DNA from: G963663495 sp963663495
GTDB lineage: Bacteria > Bacteroidota > Rhodothermia > Rhodothermales > Bin80
NCBI GenBank assembly: GCA_963663495.1
Contig: OY760427.1
Location: 3,782,001 to 3,846,000 of the forward strand
Length of the DNA: 64,000 nt
Direction: 5' to 3'
A program made the translations under genes and the position numbers. This document shows, piece by piece, positions 1-8,142 of this stretch. The first letter of the stretch is position 1. Each line of letters starts with the position of its first letter. Below the pieces are notes generated by a model. The model did no database searches. It was not told the DNA's origin and worked only from the letters and a program-made list of their open reading frames with translations.

Positions 1-215
1 GATGACGGACATATTGCCTTCGACCTATGTGAGAGCCTCGGCAATTCGAACAAGAAGTCTTTCGTTGCTCAATATCCCTGGCCATATGCGCCGCTACCGA
101 CACTTCACGTCCACCCTCACGAGTGACCGCGCACGGCTCGCGGAATTATGTGCTTGGTTCTTGCTTCATATTACGGGACTTCCACCCGCTATGGTTGCCA
201 GTTAGCCTGGCGTAC
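1..215 (-). mobile_element. Group II intron, 5' fragment (runs off the window)
   Basis: Read on the minus strand from 215 downward, this is closely similar to the first ~215 nt of the intron that begins at 48655. Both begin GTACGCCAGGCTAAC at exactly the same point, and sequence upstream of that G differs completely, so the G marks the intron 5' end. The stretch contains the GGGTGGAAGTCCC-type motif common near the 5' end of bacterial group II introns. Only the 5' ribozyme part is visible; whether a reverse transcriptase follows lies outside the window. It interrupts the gene fragment at 216-369. Confidence 0.6.
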
Positions 216-369
216 CCGTGCGCGAAGTCCTCCACACGTTTGAGGGTGAGCTGCTTCCTGCCGTCCGCTCCGGTAGCTTCTTGAACATCTTCGGGATTCT
301 TGCATATGGAATGCCTGAGCGGTCACACGCCCAACGGATAAGGCCGGGATCTATGGAGACGCCGACCAT
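216..369 (-). pseudogene. N-terminal HTH fragment of an ImmA/IrrE-type (XRE) protein, broken
   Basis: On the minus strand an ATG at 369 opens a frame reading SIDPGLIRWACDRSG, then FKKLPE, and after a frame change DGRKQLTLKRVEDFAH. This matches the usual N-terminal layout of XRE-HTH/ImmA-type proteins (leader, LRWAR..AG, LPEWE.G..QPTLKQLEDFA). The frame is lost once between KKLPE and DGRK, and the gene is cut after FAH by the group II intron at 215. No HExxH metallopeptidase part is present in the window. The identification rests on a short motif match, so a plain HTH regulator is possible. Confidence 0.5.
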
Positions 370-1017
370 CAGAATCTGCCTGCTATTCTACGCAGCACGG
401 TCGGATAAAGCAGGTAGCAGTCCTTTGCGATGCGATTCGTTCGCCGCGCAACCCGTGTTTAAATCGGTCAGAAAATTAATGCCCCTGCCAAGATAAGTTC
501 AGTCACTGCCATTTGGGCTTTCATGGGGCATGAATTCGGAAATGAAGGCGTGATGGAACAGGACCAGCGCTTCCGCCATTTTCACCTTCAAAAAGAAGCT
601 GGATTCAATGCAAGATGCTCAGATGATCAACTGCTCCAAGCACCACGGTTGATGACACGCGTAAAGCTACGGGCAGGGAACCCCGCCTGCTATCATCCGG
701 AAATGCAAACGCTATAGCAATGTCCAGCACTCGACCACAGCAATGAAATCATCGGTATCGCACATTTGGCACCAACAGGAGTCCTGCGGCTGTGAAGTCG
801 ACGAAATGGCTACGGTATTCCGCGTTCGCCCCATCGTGCGAAGCCAGAATATAACAGGAGGCCTGAAAGGCGCAGAGACGATCCCGCCATTGAACAGCAG
901 GATCCACAGGGATGACCAAGGGTAGCTGCAGTTCTGGTCGTGGGCACAAGCCCCCTCAAGCGCGCGCTACCGCTTCGGTATCCCCACAGCGTCTATCAAC
1001 CAAAGGCCTGTCGCGCC
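370..1017. other. Intergenic stretch, no recognisable gene
   Basis: About 650 bases upstream of the HTH fragment and downstream of recA. Short open frames exist on both strands (for example 523-717 plus and 749-949 minus), but none shows a family motif or a convincing ribosome binding site. The stretch may hold decayed accessory DNA. Confidence 0.4.
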
Positions 1018-2091
1018 TTACGCGGCTGCTACACCAGCCTGTGCTCCTTCCTGTACCGACATCATCCCCATCGCTAGCCTCACCTTGTGCCGAATCTCAT
1101 CGCGCATGGACTCGTTCTCCGCCAACCACTTCTTCGTCGCATTGCGCCCCTGACCAATTCGTATGTCACCGTAGCCATACCACGAACCACTCTTCCGCAA
1201 GACATCCTTACTCACTCCAAGATCCACCAACTCCCCAAGCGAAGACACCCCCTCGCCGTAGATAATATCAAACTCCGCCATCTTGAACGGCGGCGCTACC
1301 TTGTTCTTCACCACCTTGACACGCGTCCGGTTGCCTACCACATCCGTCCCCTCCTTCACCGCACCAATACGCCGAATATCCAACCGAACAGAACTGTAAA
1401 ACTTTAACGCCCTCCCACCAGGCGTCGTCTCCGGACTCCCGAACATTACTCCAATCTTCTCGCGCAACTGATTGATGAATATCAGTACCGTGTTCGAACG
1501 ACTGATTATCCCGGTCAACTTGCGAAGAGCTTGACTCATGAGCCTGGCCTGCAACCCCACATGACTATCCCCCATGTCTCCCTCAATCTCCGCCCGCGGA
1601 ACCAGCGCTGCCACCGAATCCACCACTATCAGATCCAATGCGCCGCTTCGAACCAGCATCTCGCAAATACTCAGCGCCTGTTCACCTGTATCCGGCTGCG
1701 ACATCAATAACGCATCAATGTCCACTCCCAGCTGCTCCGCATACGCTGGATCAAATGCATGCTCCGCATCAATAAATGCGCCCACACCTCCCAGCTTCTG
1801 CGCCTCCGCAAGACAGTGCGTGGCAAGCGTCGTCTTACCCGAAGACTCAGGACCGAATATCTCAACGATACGCCCGCGGGGTATACCGCCCACTCCCAAC
1901 GCTGCATCAAGTGCCAGCGACCCTGTGGAAACAGATTCCACACGCACCGCCGGTGCATCACCCATCCGCATTATGGAACCCTTCCCATACTGCTTATGGA
2001 TCTGCTTTAATGCCAGATCCAGAGCCCTATCCTTGCTTCCTTTAATCGCATTCATTGCCTTTTCCGCCTGGTTAGTAATACGCTGCCCCAT
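1018..2091 (-). CDS. recA: Recombinase RecA
   Basis: A 357-residue protein that forms ATP-dependent filaments on single-stranded DNA, catalyses strand exchange and promotes LexA/UmuD-type autocleavage. Visible marks are the N-terminal ALDLALKQIHKQYGKGSIM segment, the Walker A loop GPESSGKTT at residues 80-88, IDAEHAFDP, LIVVDSVAALVPRAEIEGDMGD and INQLREKIGVMFG. Length is normal for the family. The start at 2091 is preceded at 9 nt by GGGAG, which is the 3' arm of a perfect hairpin (2101-2130). It is the last gene of the pgsA-pyrE-cinA-recA run; cinA and recA are neighbours in many bacteria. Stop codon is TAA. Confidence 0.97.
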   Translation of the reverse strand: MGQRITNQAEKAMNAIKGSKDRALDLALKQIHKQYGKGSIMRMGDAPAVRVESVSTGSLALDAALGVGGIPRGRIVEIFGPESSGKTTLATHCLAEAQKLGGVGAFIDAEHAFDPAYAEQLGVDIDALLMSQPDTGEQALSICEMLVRSGALDLIVVDSVAALVPRAEIEGDMGDSHVGLQARLMSQALRKLTGIISRSNTVLIFINQLREKIGVMFGSPETTPGGRALKFYSSVRLDIRRIGAVKEGTDVVGNRTRVKVVKNKVAPPFKMAEFDIIYGEGVSSLGELVDLGVSKDVLRKSGSWYGYGDIRIGQGRNATKKWLAENESMRDEIRHKVRLAMGMMSVQEGAQAGVAAA

Positions 2092-2100
2092 GATATATTA

Positions 2101-2130
2101 CTCCCTGTGACATCCTAATGTCACAGGGAG
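2101..2130 (-). promoter_or_regulatory. Perfect 13-bp hairpin covering the recA ribosome binding site
   Basis: CTCCCTGTGACAT, four loop bases, then ATGTCACAGGGAG form a perfect inverted repeat in the 66-bp gap between cinA and recA. Read in the recA direction, the 3' arm ends GGGAG, the likely Shine-Dalgarno sequence 9 nt before the recA ATG, so the 5' arm CTCCC would pair with it. It could be a translational switch, an operator for a dimeric repressor (as DNA), or an attenuating hairpin for cinA readthrough; there is no U-run, so simple termination is less likely. Confidence 0.6.
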
Positions 2131-2157
2131 CCAGAATTTCTCCCAATCCTTTGTCAT

Positions 2158-3393
2158 CTACGTTGCATTCTTCAACAACATCCGCCGTACAAGGTCCAAG
2201 GCTGCAACGGTACTACGAACCTTATTGGACTCTCGGGTGGCGCCAAACCGGTAAGATTTGACCTCGCATGTACCTGCCAAGGCACAAGCGATCCATGTGG
2301 TTCCTACCGGCTTATCTACCGATCCTCCCCCAGGACCTGCAATGCCGGTTATGGCTACACCAACAGAGGCACTGAAGCGATCGCGTGCAGCGTGTGCCAT
2401 TGTTTCTGCCACCTCGGCGCTTACGGCGCCATGGGTGGCAAGGTCGCTCCGTGCAACGTCCAATAACTGTTGCTTTGCCATATTGGCATATGCCACTACG
2501 GCGCCAACCACATAATCTGACGCACCCGGTATGTTCGTGAGCACGTGCGCAACCAGCCCCCCGGTGCAGCTCTCCGCGGTAGCTATTGTCATATGGCGTC
2601 GGCGCAGCATGGCACCCACCACACCCGCAAGCGAATCCCCATCCTGGCCATACACGTACGCGCCCAACACGCTTCTGAGGTGCCGCTCCACATCGGGCAA
2701 CCGCCGCGCTGCCCGCGCCGTCGTGGCAGTGATCCTGAGTCGAACCTGGCCCGGTCGCGGCAGATAGGCTAGCGTCAGGTCCTGTCCAAATAAATAAGAC
2801 TCCTTCCGCAGGCGCTGCTGAATAGCAGTCTCTCCCAATCCTGCCGTACAGAGCGTGCGATGCACTACCGTTCCTTTCGAATACAATGTGCGCAAGCGCG
2901 GTGCTACCTCATTCCTGAACATCGTCTTCATTTCTCGGGGTACACCCGGCAGCACAGCAATAGCAGTCTCACCGGCACACCAGAGCCCCGGTGCAGTCCC
3001 CTCTGGATTCGCCAGCGGTTCAAATCCTCGCGGCACCTGTGCCAGATGCTCGCATGTGGTTGGAACCGCACGGCCCGAACGCGTAAAGTACTGTTCTACA
3101 ATTTGCCAGGCATCCGCATGGTATCGCAGGGGGGTGCCAATGTGACGCGCAATCGCCTCACGAGTAATATCATCAGCGGTAGGCCCCAATCCTCCTGTCA
3201 TAACCACGACGCTTGATGACTTGATCGCCTGGCCAAGTGCGGAATCAATTTCGGCTAAGTCGTCAGCCACTGTCACCAACTGTCGCACCCGCAGGCCCAA
3301 CGCGGCCAAACCACGGGCGAGCCACCCCGCATTCGTATCGTTGACCTGCCCAATCAGCAGTTCGTCACCGATAGTAAGTATGGTAGCGCTCAC
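2158..3393 (-). CDS. cinA: CinA family protein (nicotinamide-nucleotide amidohydrolase/competence-damage protein)
   Basis: A 411-residue two-domain protein. The N-terminal half is the MoaB/Mog-like CinA domain (TIGDELLIGQVNDTNAGWLA at the start, MTGGLGPTADDITREAIA). The C-terminal half is the CinA amidohydrolase domain, with ATAESCTGGLVAHVLTNIPG, VVAYAN and ITGIAGPGGG. The family removes the amide from nicotinamide mononucleotide in pyridine-nucleotide recycling; the N-terminal domain has been linked to ADP-ribose pyrophosphatase activity. The start at 3393 overlaps the pyrE stop by 4 bp, indicating translational coupling. recA follows 66 bp downstream. Stop is TAG. Confidence 0.93.
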   Translation of the reverse strand: MSATILTIGDELLIGQVNDTNAGWLARGLAALGLRVRQLVTVADDLAEIDSALGQAIKSSSVVVMTGGLGPTADDITREAIARHIGTPLRYHADAWQIVEQYFTRSGRAVPTTCEHLAQVPRGFEPLANPEGTAPGLWCAGETAIAVLPGVPREMKTMFRNEVAPRLRTLYSKGTVVHRTLCTAGLGETAIQQRLRKESYLFGQDLTLAYLPRPGQVRLRITATTARAARRLPDVERHLRSVLGAYVYGQDGDSLAGVVGAMLRRRHMTIATAESCTGGLVAHVLTNIPGASDYVVGAVVAYANMAKQQLLDVARSDLATHGAVSAEVAETMAHAARDRFSASVGVAITGIAGPGGGSVDKPVGTTWIACALAGTCEVKSYRFGATRESNKVRSTVAALDLVRRMLLKNAT

Positions 3394-4034
3394 TGCCTAG
3401 AGGAGGACCAGCCTTCGGGATCCTCATGCCACGCTCGCAACACCCCCTCATCTTTGCCTGAAAGGTAGTCCTGGTCCACTGCGGCTGACAACATGGTGGG
3501 AAAATCACAAATCGCAGAAAGCTGCACGCCGCGCTCCGCCATCTGCTCATGTGCACCCGGCAATCGGTAGCTGAAGATGGCCAGCACGCCGAGTACTTCG
3601 CCTACTCCACCATCACGAAGCCCCTTGATGGCCCGCAGCACCGAGCCCCCGGTGGATACCAAGTCCTCTACCAGCACAACTGATCGCCCCTCTACGGTGG
3701 CGCCCTCTACCTGCCTTGCCCTCCCATGGGCCTTGGCAACTGCGCGAACATACGCCATTGGGAGCTGCAAGTCGCGTGCTAAAAAGGCAGCGTGCGGTAT
3801 GCCTGCGGTGGCTGTACCGACCACTACATCAGGCCGCCACGAATGTTGCCGCAGTAGCGCGGCAAACTGTTCAGCAACTTGATCCCGCACCTCAGGATAC
3901 CCCAAGATCCGGCGATTATCGCAGTACAACGGGGCACGGAGTCCTGATGCCCATGTCAGCGGTGCATGAGGCTGAACCACAATGGCACCAATCCGCAACA
4001 ACGCTGCTGCCATACACTCACTCCTGCTAATCAT
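3390..4034 (-). CDS. pyrE: Orotate phosphoribosyltransferase
   Basis: A 214-residue enzyme that joins orotate to PRPP to form orotidine 5'-phosphate in pyrimidine synthesis. The PRPP-binding loop VVLVEDLVSTGGS is clear, as are LYCDNRRILGYPEVRD near the N-terminus and VVVGTATAGIPHAAFLA. The ATG at 4034 lies in the sequence TATGATTAG, which is also the end of pgsA. The two genes almost certainly overlapped before the element at 4036-5491 was inserted between them, so pyrE may now depend on transcription reading out of that element. It overlaps cinA by 4 bp. Confidence 0.95.
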   Translation of the reverse strand: MISRSECMAAALLRIGAIVVQPHAPLTWASGLRAPLYCDNRRILGYPEVRDQVAEQFAALLRQHSWRPDVVVGTATAGIPHAAFLARDLQLPMAYVRAVAKAHGRARQVEGATVEGRSVVLVEDLVSTGGSVLRAIKGLRDGGVGEVLGVLAIFSYRLPGAHEQMAERGVQLSAICDFPTMLSAAVDQDYLSGKDEGVLRAWHEDPEGWSSSRQ

Positions 4035-4035
4035 A

Positions 4036-4200
4036 GGGAATTATATACGTGAGTGACCAACTGTACACAGTGAGGCACTAGTATCAATTTCACGGGTCAT
4101 AGGGATCGGTAACCCGAACGCCCCTCGCCGTGCAGAAGCCCCAATCCCGGAGGCCAGTATGTTTGCAGCCGCATTCAGGTCTGCATGATCCGTATGTCCA
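4036..4200 (-). ncRNA. Possible guide (omega/re) RNA overlapping the tnpB 3' end
   Basis: TnpB families process an RNA from the end of the tnpB gene to the element boundary, with the guide reading into flanking DNA. Here that region would end at 4036 and the guide would be the start of pyrE. The relic at 14216-14336 conserves the same stretch, including CCCTCGCCGTGCAG and the GGGAATTATAT end. No structure was computed, so extent and existence are inferences. Confidence 0.3.
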
Positions 4201-5291
4201 CAGGACATACACTTGAATTTGCTCTGCGTCTTACGGTTACTCGCTTCTGTGTGCCCACACACAGTACACCGCTGACTGCTATAGGCAGCGGTAACCTTTA
4301 TCACCTTGCGGCACTTATAGCCCAGCATCTGTTCCAGCTGGCCCCAACCTGTTCGCAGTATCTCACGGTTGAGGCCAGACTTCTGTTTAACGTTTGTGCC
4401 AAAGCTCTCCATCGTCCCCTTAGCTGAACGTATCATCGCTTTGATCTTCAGGTCCTCCAGTATCACCGTTGAGGAGCAATTGGCAATACTGCGACTTACC
4501 TGGTGGTTCGCATTCTTGAGGATGGTAGCACGCTTGCGCTGTATGCGGGCGATTCTATGCTTCCGCCTGTTACGACGGTTGGAGCCTTTCTTCTGTCTCG
4601 CCAGTCTTCGCTGATGCCGCTCCAACTTGGCATCAAGACGCTTCGTATCCGGTTGTCTGATAATGCTTGTATCGCCCTCTGTGGAGACCATAGCGACCTG
4701 CCCGCAATTACGGTCAATGCCTACAGCACCGCCGGTATCCTCTATTACAGGTGCCTCCATCTTGTAGCAGATGACAGCATACCCTTTGCCGGCGTTCTTC
4801 TTTACCGTGGCTTTGACAGGTATACCATCAGGGTACGGGTTGCCTCCCCGCCTGCGGAGCGCCATATATCCCACTTTCGGGATATACAGCTTACCATCCC
4901 GAACCCTTACGTTATCCGGGATCGTGAACGAAGGCGTACTACCACGTCTGGAATGGAATCTCGGTCTTCTCTTACCCTCCTTGAAGAATGCCTTCCATGC
5001 ATCCGCTTGATATTTCAATGTGTATCTAACGACACCAAAGGAGTATTCAGGTAGCCACTCGACCGTGCGGCGCAGCGCCGTGAACCGCTTCCCCAGCGAG
5101 AAGAAGCTTACCGAGGGCGGCTTCTCTCCAGCCTCTTTCGCTTTCCTGTACGCCTCGCTCCGCTCTGCGAGGATGGCATTCCACACAAACCTACACGCAC
5201 CCGCTAATCCAACAAGTTGCTTGGCGTTACTCCGACTTCCGGGCAACAGCCTGTATGTGATATTGCGGTATGCACTAACCGTTTCGGGCAT
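4041..5291 (-). CDS. tnpB: RNA-guided endonuclease TnpB (IS200/IS605/IS1341-type OrfB)
   Basis: A protein of about 416 residues if started at the ATG at 5291 (YRNITYRLLPGSRSNAKQLV is the usual TnpB opening). The open frame extends upstream to 5483 but that part has no TnpB similarity. RuvC-like catalytic parts are present: AVGIDRNCGQVA (Asp), ILEDLKIKAM (Glu) and HADLNAAANIL (Asp). A zinc ribbon CTVCGH...CMSCGH is also visible. The nuclease domain therefore looks intact. No TnpA_Y1 transposase lies nearby. TnpB is known to use an RNA from the 3' end of its own element as guide. A tail of a second copy is at 14216-14336. Confidence 0.9.
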   Translation of the reverse strand: MPETVSAYRNITYRLLPGSRSNAKQLVGLAGACRFVWNAILAERSEAYRKAKEAGEKPPSVSFFSLGKRFTALRRTVEWLPEYSFGVVRYTLKYQADAWKAFFKEGKRRPRFHSRRGSTPSFTIPDNVRVRDGKLYIPKVGYMALRRRGGNPYPDGIPVKATVKKNAGKGYAVICYKMEAPVIEDTGGAVGIDRNCGQVAMVSTEGDTSIIRQPDTKRLDAKLERHQRRLARQKKGSNRRNRRKHRIARIQRKRATILKNANHQVSRSIANCSSTVILEDLKIKAMIRSAKGTMESFGTNVKQKSGLNREILRTGWGQLEQMLGYKCRKVIKVTAAYSSQRCTVCGHTEASNRKTQSKFKCMSCGHTDHADLNAAANILASGIGASARRGAFGLPIPMTREIDTSASLCTVGHSRI

Positions 5292-5491
5292 GGCACGTGG
5301 TATATAACTCCCTAATATATGGCAATTATATAGCATGCGTACCCACGTGTTGAGGTATTTGAAATAATTGCAGTGTTTTCGTGAAAAGCGGGAACCGATT
5401 ATGAAAAACTGGCGAAAGCCATCCTGTCTGCACCACCAAAGTAAAAAAGGTAATTCCTGCGAAAACGCGTGGCACTCAGCCATATAACTCC

Positions 5492-6061
5492 CTAATCATA
5501 CTCAGCGCGCAGATAATACCAGATCCCTGTAAAACCCGTCACAGTAACCACTAGCAAGAACAAAATGAATAGCAACCCACTTCCCATAATCCATGTGGCA
5601 GCGACTTGCAGCTGGCCGGGAATGTGTAGGCACGTCAGTACCACAAGTATGACGATGATGAATACCAGCTGGAGCGTGGTTTTTGCCTTTGCCATCGGTA
5701 TGGTTCGTAAAGCTTGCCCTCGTCCTCGCGCCACCAGGCGCACGATTGTCGAATAAATGTCACGAAGTGCGATGAGTCCCAAACCCCACCACGGGACAAT
5801 TGACGGAAGAAGAATAGCCATTGCCGTCAGCGTGCCCAGTACCAACACCTTATCCGCTATCGGATCCAGAAACTGACCGAGCCTTGATCGCACACCAAAT
5901 TTGCGAGCTAGCCAACCATCGTAGTAGTCAGACACAGCCGCCAGGACGAAGATCGCCAGAGCTACTGCCTGGCCTGACAGCGTGTCCCAGAAAAGAAAGA
6001 CCAGAAATACTGGTAGCGCCGCTATTCGGGATAGAGTTATTGCATTAGGAACGTGATGCAT
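5492..6061 (-). CDS. pgsA: CDP-diacylglycerol-glycerol-3-phosphate 3-phosphatidyltransferase
   Basis: A 189-residue integral membrane enzyme of phosphatidylglycerol synthesis. It carries the CDP-alcohol phosphotransferase signature as SDYYDGWLARKF followed by LGQFLDPIADK, matching D-x2-DG-x2-AR-x8-G-x3-D-x3-D. Several hydrophobic segments follow. The N-terminus PNAITLSRIAALPVFLVFLF is typical of the family. Its stop codon TAG is inside the TATGATTAG 9-mer duplicated by the neighbouring TnpB element. Before the insertion it would have overlapped pyrE. Confidence 0.93.
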   Translation of the reverse strand: MHHVPNAITLSRIAALPVFLVFLFWDTLSGQAVALAIFVLAAVSDYYDGWLARKFGVRSRLGQFLDPIADKVLVLGTLTAMAILLPSIVPWWGLGLIALRDIYSTIVRLVARGRGQALRTIPMAKAKTTLQLVFIIVILVVLTCLHIPGQLQVAATWIMGSGLLFILFLLVVTVTGFTGIWYYLRAEYD

Positions 6062-6203
6062 GCGCCACCGGCATATCCTTTAGATCACGTATACCTTATC
6101 AATGCGCCGCCGGTTCATCAATAGCTCTTATTTCCAGAATATCCTGACAATATTCCTGCCAAACTGGCGGAAGAGTCTCTCCGGCAAGGTTATTGATAAT
6201 AGG

Positions 6204-6239
6204 GGAGGTGACCTTGCAATCATGAATCCGAACATTTAA
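6204..6239 (+). promoter_or_regulatory. Strong Shine-Dalgarno and five-codon leader ORF before dnaK
   Basis: GGAGGTGA at 6204-6211 is a near-ideal ribosome binding site, but it is 32 nt from the dnaK ATG. Ten nt after it is ATG AAT CCG AAC ATT TAA (6222-6239), a five-codon ORF ending 4 nt before dnaK. dnaK itself has no good site immediately upstream, so translation may reach it by reinitiation. No CIRCE inverted repeat was seen in 6062-6243. Confidence 0.45.
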
Positions 6240-6243
6240 TCCT

Positions 6244-8142
6244 ATGTCTAAAATTATTGGAATTGACCTCGGTACTACGAATTCCGTGGTTGCCGTCATG
6301 GAGGGCGGCGAACCGAAGGTGATCGAAAACTCGGAAGGTGCGCGCACGACACCGTCTGTTGTCGCTTTCAAGAACGACGGGGAACGCCTTGCAGGTGCTC
6401 CTGCCAAGCGCCAGGCGATTACCAATCCCACGCGGACGGTCTTCTCCATCAAGCGCTTTATGGGCCGAAGCTACGGAGAGGTGCCTGCTGAACTAAAACA
6501 GGTCCCCTACAAAGTCTCGGGCAGTGACGGTGGACTGGCACGTGTTTCCATTGAGGATCAAACCTACACGCCGCAAGAGATTTCGGCGATGATTCTCCAG
6601 AAGCTCAAATTAACGGCCGAAGACTACCTGGGAGAAAAGGTTACCGAGGCCGTCATTACAGTGCCTGCCTACTTCAATGATGCCCAGCGCAAAGCCACAA
6701 AGGAGGCTGGTAAAATCGCAGGTCTCGAAGTGCGGCGCATCATTAATGAACCCACGGCAGCAGCACTATCATACGGACTTGGCAAGCAAAACAAGGACCG
6801 CGTAATCGCGGTGTACGACTTGGGCGGAGGTACGTATGATATTTCCATCCTTGAACTCGGAGGTGGCGTATTTGAGGTTAAGGCCACCAACGGGGATACC
6901 CACCTCGGTGGAGATGATTTTGACCAGCGGCTGATCGACTACATAGCGGACACCTTCCAGCGCGACGAAGGCATTGACTTGCGTCAGGATGCCATGGCGC
7001 TCCAAAGACTGAAGGAAGGGGCTGAAAAAGCTAAGATTGAACTTTCCAGCAGCAATCAGACAACTATCAATCTCCCCTTTATCACGGCAACTAAAGACGG
7101 ACCCAAGCACCTGACGCTAAATCTGTCTCGCTCCAAGTTCGAGCAGCTTATCGGAGACTTGGTACGCAGAACTGTAAACCCGATGCAGCAGGCACTTCAG
7201 GATGCGAAGCTTTCGAAATCCGATATTGACGAAATAATCCTCGTGGGAGGATCCACCCGTATCCCGCTGGTCCAACAAACAGTTGAGCAGTTTTTTGGCA
7301 AAGCCCCTAACCGATCCGTTAACCCGGACGAAGTGGTAGCAGTCGGAGCAGCTATCCAAGGAGGGGTTCTCGCGCAGGATATTTCCGATGTGCTTCTCCT
7401 GGATGTTACACCCCTAAGCCTGGGTATAGAGACTCTTGGCAGAGTCATGACTACGCTTATTGAGGCCAATACGACAATCCCCACCCGAAAGCAGGAAATT
7501 TTTTCTACGGCAGCCAATAACCAAACCTCTGTAGAAATCCACGTACTTCAGGGTAACCGTCAGATGGCAGAATATAACCGCACAATCGGGCGCTTCCATC
7601 TAGACGGCATTCCCCCTGCCCCACGTGGCATGCCCCAAATCGAAGTAGGCTTTGACATTGATGCCGATGGTATTCTGAATGTTTCGGCTAAGGATAAAGC
7701 AACAGGTAAGGAGCAGTCGATCCGCATTGAAGCATCCAGTGGCCTCTCTGAAGCCGAAATTGAGGAGATGCGGCAGCAGGCCGAAGAACATGCGGAAGAA
7801 GACAAGAGGCTGCGCGAAGAGGTTGAAAAAATGAATCAGGCCGATGGCCTCATATATCAGACGGAGAGCAACCTGGAGCAGTACGGTGAAAAATTGTCAG
7901 ACCAGACTAAGACAACGATCACCACTGCCCTGGACCGCCTGAAGTCCGTGCATAAGGATCGAAATTTTGCTGAGTTGGATTCCGCTATGGACGAAATGAA
8001 CAAGGCGTGGGCAGCGTCGACTGAAGAGATGCTCAAGGCGCAGCAGGAAACTGCACAAACGGGTAACGGCGAACAGCCGACCGACGACGCGGAAATTAAA
8101 GATGTTGACTACGAAATAATGGACGAAGACCCGAAGTCCTAG
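6244..8142 (+). CDS. dnaK: Chaperone DnaK (Hsp70)
   Basis: A 632-residue Hsp70. It opens MSKIIGIDLGTTNSVVAVM, and carries NEPTAAALSYG, VYDLGGGTYDISILELGGGVFEVK and VGGSTRIPLVQQ. The linker DVLLLDVTPLSLGIET leads into the substrate-binding domain and helical lid, and the tail is acidic (DVDYEIMDEDPKS). It binds exposed hydrophobic peptide segments in an ATP cycle with DnaJ and GrpE; neither partner gene is in the window. Length is standard. The stop TAG shares the palindrome CTAG with the stop of convergent tatD. Expression may involve the leader ORF just upstream. Confidence 0.98.
   Translation: MSKIIGIDLGTTNSVVAVMEGGEPKVIENSEGARTTPSVVAFKNDGERLAGAPAKRQAITNPTRTVFSIKRFMGRSYGEVPAELKQVPYKVSGSDGGLARVSIEDQTYTPQEISAMILQKLKLTAEDYLGEKVTEAVITVPAYFNDAQRKATKEAGKIAGLEVRRIINEPTAAALSYGLGKQNKDRVIAVYDLGGGTYDISILELGGGVFEVKATNGDTHLGGDDFDQRLIDYIADTFQRDEGIDLRQDAMALQRLKEGAEKAKIELSSSNQTTINLPFITATKDGPKHLTLNLSRSKFEQLIGDLVRRTVNPMQQALQDAKLSKSDIDEIILVGGSTRIPLVQQTVEQFFGKAPNRSVNPDEVVAVGAAIQGGVLAQDISDVLLLDVTPLSLGIETLGRVMTTLIEANTTIPTRKQEIFSTAANNQTSVEIHVLQGNRQMAEYNRTIGRFHLDGIPPAPRGMPQIEVGFDIDADGILNVSAKDKATGKEQSIRIEASSGLSEAEIEEMRQQAEEHAEEDKRLREEVEKMNQADGLIYQTESNLEQYGEKLSDQTKTTITTALDRLKSVHKDRNFAELDSAMDEMNKAWAASTEEMLKAQQETAQTGNGEQPTDDAEIKDVDYEIMDEDPKS

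Larger units (their letters stand above)
4036..5491 (-). mobile_element. TnpB-carrying element with inverted ends and 9-bp target duplication
   Basis: The 9-mer CTAATCATA occurs at 4027-4035 and 5492-5500 and brackets the element. The ends are inverted repeats: one reads GGGAATTATAT then TGAGTG, the other (reverse complement) GGGAGTTATAT then TGAGTG. Removing the element and one 9-mer fuses pgsA and pyrE into an overlapping ATGA-type pair. The only intact gene inside is tnpB. A second copy of the end motif (GGGAGTTATATAC on the minus strand) lies near 5303-5317 just before tnpB, so the left part may be a smaller nested copy. Classical IS200/IS605 elements lack such inverted ends and duplications, so the family is uncertain. 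Confidence 0.75.

Noticed and set aside
749..949. Minus-strand 66-codon frame as the metallopeptidase part of the HTH/ImmA gene
   Set aside because: It lies upstream of the HTH part rather than downstream and contains no HExxH motif.
6062..6243. CIRCE element before dnaK
   Set aside because: No TTAGCACTC-type inverted repeat was found in the leader.
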